Shown here in pieces: positions 1-5,776 of a stretch of DNA of 6,237 nucleotides (the stretch's first letter is position 1; the number at the start of each line of letters is the position of its first letter). Location: NCBI GenBank assembly GCA_963205465.1, contig CAUJKG010000008.1, positions 1-6,237 of the forward strand, given 5' to 3'. A model generated the notes under the pieces. That model ran no database searches, was not told the DNA's origin, and saw only the letters and a program-made list of their open reading frames with translations. The position numbers and the translations under genes are program-made. The stretch is from Pseudomonadota bacterium (GTDB taxonomy: Bacteria > Pseudomonadota > Alphaproteobacteria > Rhizobiales > Xanthobacteraceae).

Positions 1-120
1 CTCGAGGCGGAGCCCCCAGAGCGCGCCTGCCGCCGGCTCGTCGTACACCGAGAGCGAGTAGCGGTCGGAGTTGCGGTCGTCGGTGTCGACGTAGCTCCCG
101 AACAGGCTGGAGCCGCCGAT
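1..120 (-). CDS. Fragment of an unrecognised protein, probably foreign to the neighbouring pdhB
   Basis: Read on the minus strand in the register 120 to 1, this stretch gives 40 uninterrupted codons, of which 39 end in G or C. The product includes the runs SSLFGSYVDTDDRNSDRY and DEPAAGALWGLRLE, which look like ordinary folded-protein sequence rich in Asp, Tyr and Gly. I do not recognise the family. The plus-strand reading of the same bases (Arg/Val/Ala-rich) has no resemblance to PdhB, although it should be the middle of that protein. The stretch is about 71% GC against about 60% for the next 120 bases. The minus frame stays open past 120 to an ATG at 156-154, but bases 121-156 are explained better by pdhB, so I end the fragment at the apparent junction. 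It is open at the left edge. It could be a piece of another genome joined by assembly, or a real insertion or rearrangement. Confidence 0.4.
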   Translation of the reverse strand, partial: MGGSSLFGSYVDTDDRNSDRYSLSVYDEPAAGALWGLRLE

Positions 121-453
121 CCGCTCGAAGCGGCCGAGGAACTCGCGAAGAAGCATATCTTCGCGGAGATCATCGATCTGCGGACCATCCGGCCGCTGGA
201 TATTGAGACCATCGTCGAGTCGGTGAAGAAAACCGGCCGCTGCGTCACCGTCGAAGAAGGCTGGCCGCAATTCGGCGTCGGTTCGGAAATTGCCGCGCGC
301 ATCATGGATGCGGCGTTCGATTATCTCGATGCTCCGGTCCGCCGCGTGACCGGCGAAGACGTGCCCATGCCTTATGCCGCCAACCTCGAGAAACTGGCTT
401 TGCCGAATGCGGGCAAGGTCATCGAAGCGGCCCGCGCCGTAACCTATCGCTGA
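121..453 (+). CDS. pdhB: Pyruvate dehydrogenase E1 component, beta subunit, C-terminal part only
   Basis: E1 beta pairs with E1 alpha to decarboxylate pyruvate with thiamine diphosphate and reductively acetylate the lipoyl arm of E2 in the cytoplasm. About 110 codons are visible. They read as the transketolase C-terminal domain, with the family runs EAAEELAKK, AEIIDLRTIRPLD, VTVEEGW and VPMPYAANLEKLALPN, and end in TYR-stop at 451-453. Homology starts around base 121-124; the reading frame stays open to base 1, but what it encodes there is not PdhB, so the catalytic N-terminal half is missing from the window. The usual family length is about 330 residues, or about 460 with an added lipoyl domain, so well over half of the gene is absent. 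pdhC starts 9 bases after the stop, consistent with one operon and probable translational coupling. The family call is firm; whether an intact gene exists in the organism depends on what the left junction is. Confidence 0.9.
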   Translation, partial: PLEAAEELAKKHIFAEIIDLRTIRPLDIETIVESVKKTGRCVTVEEGWPQFGVGSEIAARIMDAAFDYLDAPVRRVTGEDVPMPYAANLEKLALPNAGKVIEAARAVTYR

Positions 454-462
454 GTAGCCTTT

Positions 463-1806
463 ATGCCCGTCAACATTCTCATGCCCGCGCTTTCGCCCAC
501 GATGGAAAAGGGCAATCTTGCGAAGTGGCTCAAGAAAGAGGGCGACAAGGTCAAGGCGGGCGACGTGATCGCCGAGATCGAGACCGACAAGGCGACCATG
601 GAAGTCGAGGCGGTCGACGAAGGTACGATCGCAAAGATCATGGTTGCCGAGGGCACTGCCGACGTTCCGGTCAATCAGGTGATCGCGGTGCTGGCCGAGG
701 AAGGCGAGGATGCCTCTGCGGCTGCGGCGGCAGCGCCTTCCGCCCCGAAGGCGCAGGCGGCTCCGCAAAAAATAGCCTCACCTTCGGAGATTCCTGCAGC
801 GCAGGCTCGTCCCGAAGGAAATGCGCCAGCGCCCGCCGCGAAGGACGAACCGCGCAAAGCCAACGGCAGCGACGGCCGTATCTTCTCTTCTCCGCTTGCG
901 CGCCGGCTTGCGAAAGAAGCCGGCATCGATCTGTCCGGCGTCAGCGGGAGCGGTCCGCGCGGGCGTATTATCGCGCGCGACGTGGAAGCAGCCCGAGCTG
1001 CGGGCGGCACGCAGGCGCGTGCGGCGTCAACACCTGCCGCTGGCGGGATGCCGGTTATCTCGGCTGCGGGTGACGATCAAATCCGCGCGCTTTACGAGGA
1101 GAGCAGCTACGAGAGCGTGCCACACGACTCGATGCGCAAGACGATCGCGCGGCGTCTGCTGGAATCGAAGCTCACGATCCCGCATTTCTATCTGACCACC
1201 GACATCGACATCGGCGCGCTCCTGCGTATTCGCGAGCAGATCAACGATAGCGCTGCGAAGGATAAGGACGGCAAGGCCGTATTCAAGGTTTCCGTAAACG
1301 ACTTCGTCATTAAGGCGATGGCGCTCGCGCTCCAAAGGATTCCCGACGCCAATGTAACGTGGACCGAAGGTGCGATGCTCAAGCACCGCCATTCGGATGT
1401 CGGCGTTGCCGTCGCCATCCCCGGCGGCTTAGTGACGCCGGTCATCCGGCAGGCGGAAACAAAGCTTTTGTCGGCAATCTCCAACGAGATGAAGGACTTC
1501 GCTGCGCGCGCCAAGGCGAAGAAGCTCAAGCCGACGGAATTTCAGGGTGGCACGACGGCGATTTCCAATCTCGGCATGTATGGCGTGCGCGACTTCGCGG
1601 CGGTGATCAACCCGCCGCACGCGACCATTCTCGCGGTCGGAGCGGGAGAACAGCGGGCGGTGGTTCGCAACGGGCAGATCGTTATCGCTGATCAGATGAC
1701 CGTCACGCTTTCCTGCGATCACCGTGCTGTCGATGGCGCGCTTGGGGCCCAGCTGCTCGCCGCGTTCAAGGAAATTCTCGAGAAGCCGCTTTCCATGATG
1801 GTGTGA
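463..1806 (+). CDS. pdhC: Dihydrolipoamide acetyltransferase, E2 of pyruvate dehydrogenase
   Basis: E2 forms the core of the complex and transfers the acetyl group from its lipoyl arm to CoA. The 447 residues show the full E2 order. A single lipoyl domain (about 1-80) carries the ETDKATMEVEA motif, with Lys43 as the lipoylation site. An Ala/Pro-rich flexible linker covers about 84-135. The peripheral subunit-binding domain (about 139-176, FSSPLARRLAKEAGIDL then GSGPRGRI) docks E1 or E3. A second linker runs to about 215, and the catalytic domain (about 216-447) ends with SCDHRAVDG, giving active-site His420 and Asp424; GGTTAISNLGMYGV (362-375) holds the conserved Ser368. The start at 463 matches the canonical alphaproteobacterial beginning MPVNILMPALSPTMEKGNL. 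No strong Shine-Dalgarno lies before it (gtagccttt), so coupling to the pdhB stop is likely. The lipoyl-domain motif and HxxxD site fit pyruvate rather than 2-oxoglutarate dehydrogenase, as does the neighbour pdhB. Gene name is also written aceF. Confidence 0.97.
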   Translation: MPVNILMPALSPTMEKGNLAKWLKKEGDKVKAGDVIAEIETDKATMEVEAVDEGTIAKIMVAEGTADVPVNQVIAVLAEEGEDASAAAAAAPSAPKAQAAPQKIASPSEIPAAQARPEGNAPAPAAKDEPRKANGSDGRIFSSPLARRLAKEAGIDLSGVSGSGPRGRIIARDVEAARAAGGTQARAASTPAAGGMPVISAAGDDQIRALYEESSYESVPHDSMRKTIARRLLESKLTIPHFYLTTDIDIGALLRIREQINDSAAKDKDGKAVFKVSVNDFVIKAMALALQRIPDANVTWTEGAMLKHRHSDVGVAVAIPGGLVTPVIRQAETKLLSAISNEMKDFAARAKAKKLKPTEFQGGTTAISNLGMYGVRDFAAVINPPHATILAVGAGEQRAVVRNGQIVIADQMTVTLSCDHRAVDGALGAQLLAAFKEILEKPLSMMV

Positions 1807-1836
1807 TAGCCTTCCTCCGGGAAGCGGGGGGATGCC

Positions 1837-2361
1837 ATGCCGGAAGACAAGAAAGCTGCGAGCGCGAAGCCTGCGGGCGGCGCCAGTATTTTTGCCTATA
1901 TCTCGTTTTTCGTGGCAGCGCTGTCGCTGGTCGCCACGATGTATCAGGCTTATCTGAACACCCGATACGTGGAGCTGTTTCAGAGCAATATCGTTCGGGG
2001 CGAGACTGCTCGGATCTGCAAGGATCTGATCGACGCATTCTTTCAGATCAAGTTCAGAACGGCGGCGACGGCAGACGCGCTTGAGCGCGAGAAGAATCCG
2101 AACGCGCCTTCCGTAATCATGACAGTGCTGGAAGCCAGGAATGCTGTAAGCCGGTTTGCGGCCTACGGCACCTACCTCGCCAATTTCCAGGGCGAGGCGA
2201 AGCGCGCGCAATATACCGCGCTGTCGAACGAACTCGCAGGCGTCATCGACGGCGTGCTGAAGTCGCCTCAGACCGACGTGGCAAAACTCTTCGGCAAAGC
2301 CGACGAGATGTTCGGCATGATGAACGCGGACTGCGTAAAAAGCGCGACGACGCGGCTGTAA
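1837..2361 (+). CDS. Hypothetical single-pass membrane protein following pdhC
   Basis: I do not recognise this 174-residue protein. The first 15 residues are polar and mostly Lys/Ala, then one hydrophobic helix runs from about 17 to 39 (IFAYISFFVAALSLVATM), so it is likely anchored with the N-terminus inside and about 135 residues in the periplasm. The positively charged N-terminus fits that orientation, and there is no clear signal-peptidase site. The remainder is polar and looks mostly helical, with two cysteines (Cys61 and Cys166) that could form a disulfide if it is exported. The start at 1837 is supported by a G-rich Shine-Dalgarno (GGGGGGA, 1826-1832) four bases upstream. It begins 30 bases after the pdhC stop with no terminator between, so it is probably in the pdh transcript. 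It ends two bases before the stop codon of the opposing permease gene. No function is inferred beyond membrane attachment. Confidence 0.85.
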   Translation: MPEDKKAASAKPAGGASIFAYISFFVAALSLVATMYQAYLNTRYVELFQSNIVRGETARICKDLIDAFFQIKFRTAATADALEREKNPNAPSVIMTVLEARNAVSRFAAYGTYLANFQGEAKRAQYTALSNELAGVIDGVLKSPQTDVAKLFGKADEMFGMMNADCVKSATTRL

Positions 2362-2363
2362 GA

Positions 2364-4640
2364 TTACGGTGTTGCCGGCGTCGGATTTCGCTTCCGGGTC
2401 AGATATTGATGCGCCAGCACGACGGCGCCGAGCGCAAGCCCGGCTGCGTCGGTCCAGATTTCCGCGAAGACCAGCAACAGCCCGGCGACGGCCAGCAGCG
2501 CCCGATGCCAGTAGGTCGCCACGGTGAGGAAGTACCCGTGCAACGCTCCGGCGATGAAGGCGATCCCGATCACTGCGGTGATGAAGCTGACGATGATCGT
2601 CGGCCAGTCGCCGATCAGCAGTAGAGCCGGCTGATACGCGAACATGAAGGGAATGATGAACCCGGCAGTTCCCATCTTCATCGCCGCCCAACTCGATTGC
2701 CACATGTCAGCTTTCGCAATGCCAGCCGCAGCGAAGACAGCCAGCGCGACAGGAGGCGTGATCGCAGACAGCACGGCGTAGTAGAGCGCGAACATATGCG
2801 CGGCGGGCTCGACCACGCCGAGCTTCATGATCGCGGGGATCAAGAGCGCGGTCATGATGATGTAGGACGGCGTGGTCGGCAGACCCGCCCCGAGCACAAG
2901 CCCGGCGATGGCCGTCATGACCAGCGCCAGGAAAATCGTGCTTTGCGAGATCGCGACAACCCATTGCGTGAATACGATGCCCATGCCCGACAGCGTTATG
3001 ACCCCGATCATCACGCCCGCGGCCGCGCAGGCCAGCGCAACGACGAGGCTGTTTCGCGCGCCGTCGACACAGGCGTCGATGATTGCGAGTGGCTGGAATG
3101 GAAGCAGGGTCGTGTGTCCTGCGGTGCGCAGGCGGTAGTCCCACCAGATGATCAGGGCCGAGACGATCGTGGTTTCGATTGCCGGATGAATGGGACCGAG
3201 TGAGGGAAAGAGCCATCCGAGCAGCGCCGTGGCGATACCGAAATGCGGCACGACGATTGGGAGCGGATAAACGAGGTTCACGAGGTGCAGCAGCGGAATA
3301 ATCAGCAGTACCCGCGGTCCCCACCAGGCGACGGGAAAACACGCAACCGTGCCCATGAAGGCGGCGAACGGCGCGCTGTAGCCGCTATACATAAAGGCGA
3401 GAATGATGACGATCGGCAGCGCGAGATGGCCGCGCTCGCGGAATACGTTGTTGAGTTTGGGGAGTTCCGAGCGCTTCACGCCGAGAATACCGCGCCGCTT
3501 CGCCTCGAAGTGCACAGCGGTGAAGCAGGCAACATAATAGAGGAAGGCGGGAATGACTGCCCAGACCACGATCTGCGAATAGGGGACGGACATGATCTCC
3601 GCCATGACGAAGGCAGCGGCGCCCATGATCGGCGGCATGATCTGGCCGCCGGTCGACGCGGTCGCCTCCACGCCCGCGGCAAAGTGCGGGGGAAATCCAG
3701 AGCGCTTCATTAGCGGAATGGCAATCGGGCCGTCGACCATGACGTTCGCGACGGCGCTGCCCGAAATCGTGCCGAACAGGCTGGAGCTGACGACCGAAAC
3801 CTTGCCTGGACCGCCTGCGGTATGGCCGGTAGCAGCCATCGCGAAATCCATGAAGAGCTGGCCGGTTCCGGTTCGCTCCATGAAGCTGCCGAAGATCACG
3901 AAGATGATGACGAACGTCGCAGAGGTCGCCAGTGGAAGTCCGAAGATTCCCTCTGTCGTCATGTAAAGGTGGTCGAGCGTCCGCATCGACTCCAGATCGA
4001 CGAAGAACAGCCCGTAGATGATGAAAATAATCGAGATAATGGGTAGCGAGATATCGACGACGCGACGCGTGGACTCGAGGACCGTCGTAATGCAGGCAAC
4101 CGCCATAATGACGTCGAGCGTAGAAAGATCGTCGATATAAAAGATGCGCGTGACGAAGTACTCGTAGTTTCTGAAAATATAGATCAGCGGCACGATCGAG
4201 AGAACAAGCCAGACGTAATCCAGAATGGTAGGTGCAGGAATGCGGTGTTCATCGGGATGCCGGTAGAACACATACTTCGCTGCTTCCAGCAGCCCGAAGA
4301 AAACCAGCGTTACTATTATCGTATCGTCGGTCGAAAGCGGCGTTTGGCCCGTCAAACGCGGATAGAAATACGCAAAGCGGATGATCACGTAGAGAAGCGG
4401 AAGTAGCGAAATGGCGAGCCACAAATAGCCGAATATGCCGACGGGCTTGCGATCAGGCCGCCATGTGCTCGTGTAAATGAGAAAGGTGAGCACCAGCGCG
4501 AAAAGCAGATGAAGAGCGCGGAATACGATAGCTTCGGGCGGGCCAAATAAGATCACCCAGCAGTGAAACACGACCATCGCGACAGCGACGGCAATAATGA
4601 GCAGGCGGACGGCCGCCACGTGGTAATGCGCCAGGGTCAT
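2364..4640 (-). CDS. TRAP transporter fused permease (DctQ-DctM type, TAXI family)
   Basis: Inner-membrane part of a tripartite ATP-independent periplasmic transporter, which takes a solute from its binding protein and imports it with an ion gradient. The 758 residues are almost all hydrophobic helices. The N-terminal small-subunit part (about 1-215) is fused to the large DctM part, whose first half contains GTISGSAVANVMVDGPIAIP (290-309) and ATASTGGQIMPPIMGAAAF (326-344), and whose second half contains GAGLPTTPSYIIMTALLIPA (584-603) and LSAITPPVALAVFAAAGIAK (624-643). Fused TAXI-type permeases are usually about 630-870 residues, so the length is normal overall. Two oddities are an internal duplication at 72-124 / 142-194, and an extra hydrophobic stretch at about 431-511 that I do not expect in the family. 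The start at 4640 places the first helix correctly, but no Shine-Dalgarno precedes it. It lies 66 bases after the binding-protein gene and is probably co-transcribed through a hairpin. The substrate cannot be read from the sequence. Confidence 0.95.
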   Translation of the reverse strand: MTLAHYHVAAVRLLIIAVAVAMVVFHCWVILFGPPEAIVFRALHLLFALVLTFLIYTSTWRPDRKPVGIFGYLWLAISLLPLLYVIIRFAYFYPRLTGQTPLSTDDTIIVTLVFFGLLEAAKYVFYRHPDEHRIPAPTILDYVWLVLSIVPLIYIFRNYEYFVTRIFYIDDLSTLDVIMAVACITTVLESTRRVVDISLPIISIIFIIYGLFFVDLESMRTLDHLYMTTEGIFGLPLATSATFVIIFVIFGSFMERTGTGQLFMDFAMAATGHTAGGPGKVSVVSSSLFGTISGSAVANVMVDGPIAIPLMKRSGFPPHFAAGVEATASTGGQIMPPIMGAAAFVMAEIMSVPYSQIVVWAVIPAFLYYVACFTAVHFEAKRRGILGVKRSELPKLNNVFRERGHLALPIVIILAFMYSGYSAPFAAFMGTVACFPVAWWGPRVLLIIPLLHLVNLVYPLPIVVPHFGIATALLGWLFPSLGPIHPAIETTIVSALIIWWDYRLRTAGHTTLLPFQPLAIIDACVDGARNSLVVALACAAAGVMIGVITLSGMGIVFTQWVVAISQSTIFLALVMTAIAGLVLGAGLPTTPSYIIMTALLIPAIMKLGVVEPAAHMFALYYAVLSAITPPVALAVFAAAGIAKADMWQSSWAAMKMGTAGFIIPFMFAYQPALLLIGDWPTIIVSFITAVIGIAFIAGALHGYFLTVATYWHRALLAVAGLLLVFAEIWTDAAGLALGAVVLAHQYLTRKRNPTPATP
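4059..4427 (-). repeat. Internal protein-level tandem duplication in the permease N-terminus
   Basis: Within the fused permease, residues 72-124 (bases 4427-4269) and 142-194 (bases 4217-4059) align without gaps at an offset of exactly 70 residues. Compare YLWLAISLLPLLYVIIRFAY with YVWLVLSIVPLIYIFRNYEY, then PLSTDD with DLSTLD, then LLEAAKYV with VLESTRRV. By hand I count 18 identities in 53 positions, plus many conservative changes. Each unit contains two predicted membrane helices joined by a polar loop. The DNA copies have diverged, so this is an old duplication rather than a recent repeat or an assembly error. The second copy runs into the usual family sequence (TRRVVDISLPIISIIF), so the first copy looks like the added one. 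Confidence 0.8.
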
Positions 4641-4661
4641 AGAGTTATGCCGATAAGGAAT

Positions 4662-4693
4662 GAAAAAGAAACAGCCCGGAATTACCCGGGCTG
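4662..4693 (-). terminator. Terminator-like hairpin between the binding-protein and permease genes
   Basis: Bases 4672-4679 (CAGCCCGG) and 4686-4693 (CCGGGCTG) form a perfect 8-bp GC-rich stem with a 6-base loop (aattac). Reading on the minus strand, the stem is followed directly by TTTCTTTTTC (4671-4662), the layout of an intrinsic terminator for transcripts leaving the binding-protein gene. It lies 13 bases after that gene's stop and 21 bases before the permease start codon. It probably acts as a partial terminator, or as an mRNA-stabilising stem that raises the amount of binding protein relative to permease; full termination would leave the permease without a visible promoter. Confidence 0.75.
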
Positions 4694-4706
4694 CTTTTGA
4701 CTTCTC

Positions 4707-5657
4707 TTAGTTCGTCGCCACGTTGATGCCTGCTTCCTTGTAGAAGCGAGCGGCTCCCTTGTGGAAGGGAACCCCGATGTCTTCGGCCATTTCCTTTGGC
4801 GTGAGTTTCGTCATCGCCTTGTTCAGCAGTGCAAGCTGCGGGATGTTCTGCGCGATAACCTTGGTCATCGTGTAAACGGTGTCTTCCGGCAGGTTGCAGG
4901 CAGCGACCAAATGGGTCGCATAGCCGATTACCTGTACGTCCTTGTCGTTCTTCGGATAGGTTTTTCCGGGGACGGTGACGAGTGTGTAACCGGGGTTGAG
5001 CTTCTTCATGCCGGCGAGGCTGCCGGAAAGATCGAGTAGCTTGATGTCGCGCGCCGCCGCGAGATCCATGACCGAACCCGCCGGGATCGCAGTGCCCAAT
5101 CCGAAAGCGTGAGCGTGGCCGTCCTGCATCTGCGAAACGGAATCCGTATAGGACACGAAGCTCATTTTGACGTCGTTGTAGGTCAGGCCGTGCACTTGCA
5201 GCAGCTGCTTGGTGATGAGTTCGCCGGTGTTGCCGCGCTGCTGGGTGGTGACGCCTCTGCCTTTCAGGTCCGCAACCGAGTTGATGTTGGCGTCGCTGCG
5301 GACGACGAGCTGATAATATTGCGGATAGAGCGTCGCGATATTGCAGACGTTCTTGTGCGGCTTGGTGAACGGTTCGCGGCCGGCGAGCGCGTCCACCGTC
5401 GAGATGGAATTGCCGAATCCGACATGCGCCTTACCTTCCTCGACGCCGCGGACGTTTGCGATGCCGGCGCCTGGCAGCGACAATACGTTCAGGCCCGGGA
5501 TCGCTTTTTCCCACAGGTCTTTCAATTGGCCGCCGAGCGGCACCCAGACGCCCCCCTGCGGGCCTGTCATAAGACGAATATCCGCCGACGCGGCTGGCGT
5601 GGCGATAGCAGCAGCAATACCTAGCGCAAGCAGCGCCGCGGTTGTATGGCGTTTCAT
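4707..5657 (-). CDS. TAXI-family TRAP transporter periplasmic substrate-binding protein
   Basis: Captures a solute in the periplasm and delivers it to the fused permease encoded just downstream. The 316 residues are close to the usual length of the family. A Sec signal peptide is clear: basic MKRH, a hydrophobic core to about residue 20, and a probable cut after ASA (residue 25, before DIRLMTG). Family features follow: TGPQGGVWVPLGGQL (31-45), the GAGIANVRGVEEGKAHVGFG run (63-82) that resembles the segment where the family typically reads NLRLLEKGEADLAF, VADLKGRGVTTQQRGNTGE (128-146) and the C-terminal helical part with LTPKEMAEDIGVPFHKGA (285-302). Cys105 and Cys254 are the only cysteines of the mature protein and could pair in the periplasm. 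The start at 5657 is fixed by the signal peptide and by a Shine-Dalgarno six bases upstream. The few characterised TAXI proteins bind acidic compounds such as glutamate; the substrate here is unknown. Confidence 0.95.
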   Translation of the reverse strand: MKRHTTAALLALGIAAAIATPAASADIRLMTGPQGGVWVPLGGQLKDLWEKAIPGLNVLSLPGAGIANVRGVEEGKAHVGFGNSISTVDALAGREPFTKPHKNVCNIATLYPQYYQLVVRSDANINSVADLKGRGVTTQQRGNTGELITKQLLQVHGLTYNDVKMSFVSYTDSVSQMQDGHAHAFGLGTAIPAGSVMDLAAARDIKLLDLSGSLAGMKKLNPGYTLVTVPGKTYPKNDKDVQVIGYATHLVAACNLPEDTVYTMTKVIAQNIPQLALLNKAMTKLTPKEMAEDIGVPFHKGAARFYKEAGINVATN

Positions 5658-5659
5658 GG

Positions 5660-5668
5660 CTCTCTCCC
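5660..5668 (-). promoter_or_regulatory. Shine-Dalgarno of the TAXI binding-protein gene
   Basis: On the minus strand this reads GGGAGAGAG, with its GGGAG core six bases before the ATG at 5657-5655. It is the best ribosome binding site in the window and contrasts with the permease gene downstream, which has no purine-rich sequence before its start. Confidence 0.7.
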
Positions 5669-5745
5669 GGGATGCGGAAGGCTCATTGGCCTCCGCTTGT
5701 TGTTCTTGAACGCAGGGTAAGCGCTACCGGCCAGCTTCTACAAGG

Positions 5746-5776
5746 CTTGACGTAGGTCCAATGACTTCGTCTATGC
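5746..5776 (+). promoter_or_regulatory. Candidate sigma-70-type promoter for lpdA
   Basis: CTTGAC (5746-5751) matches the preferred -35 hexamer of alphaproteobacterial housekeeping promoters. The facing -10 is weak: TCTATG (5770-5775) or CTATGC (5771-5776), giving an 18- or 19-base spacer by that consensus instead of about 17. It points toward lpdA, with roughly 85 bases of leader before the ATG. The location, after a convergent cassette that cuts lpdA off from pdhC, makes a promoter necessary; this exact assignment is tentative. Confidence 0.35.
5749..5771. promoter_or_regulatory. Candidate operator: inverted repeat inside the putative lpdA promoter spacer
   Basis: GACGTAG (5749-5755) and CTTCGTC (5765-5771) form an inverted repeat with six of seven positions pairing across a 9-base centre. 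The arms overlap the end of the CTTGAC box and the beginning of the -10 candidate, where a dimeric regulator would block or reshape polymerase binding. I do not recognise the motif as that of a known regulator. A 6-of-7 dyad in 200 bases can arise by chance, hence the low confidence. Confidence 0.3.

Noticed and set aside
1..6. The window begins exactly with CTCGAG, an XhoI site, suggesting a cloning boundary
   Set aside because: CTCGAG occurs several more times in the window (for example at about 394, in the pdhB end, and near the end of pdhC), often as Leu-Glu codons. It says nothing about the origin of the left end.
154..156. An ATG on the minus strand that would extend the left fragment to a 52-residue gene start
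   Set aside because: Bases 121-156 are better explained as pdhB (PLEAAEELAKKH), and no ribosome binding site precedes this ATG on the minus strand. It is probably a coincidence at the junction.
717..760. Alanine-rich repeated gcg/gct codons near 717-760 as a possible DNA repeat or slippage site
   Set aside because: This is the normal Ala/Pro-rich flexible linker after the E2 lipoyl domain; the codons are mixed and the frame is intact.
1429..2703. A 424-codon open frame on the minus strand running opposite pdhC and the hypothetical gene into the permease gene
   Set aside because: It is antisense to E2 catalytic sequence with clear family motifs and to the hypothetical gene with a good ribosome site, and it overlaps the permease in another frame. 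Its product is full of Arg and His with no domain I can see, typical of a shadow frame in GC-rich DNA.
2697..3713. Several plus-strand open frames of 70-170 codons opposite the permease gene
   Set aside because: They are complements of membrane-helix codons of a protein with unmistakable TRAP motifs, and their products are Arg/Asp/Gly-rich without recognisable structure.
5670..5700. Imperfect hairpin cggaaggc-tcatt-ggcctccg in the TAXI leader as a riboswitch or attenuator
   Set aside because: Only six of eight positions pair and there is no U-tract or conserved riboswitch core.
5683..5764. TCATTGG (5683-5689) and CCAATGA (5758-5764), a 7-bp inverted pair 68 bases apart, as a looping operator
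   Set aside because: Seven bases at an arbitrary distance is expected by chance in a 200-base region, and one half falls inside the leader of the TAXI gene. Noted but not supported.
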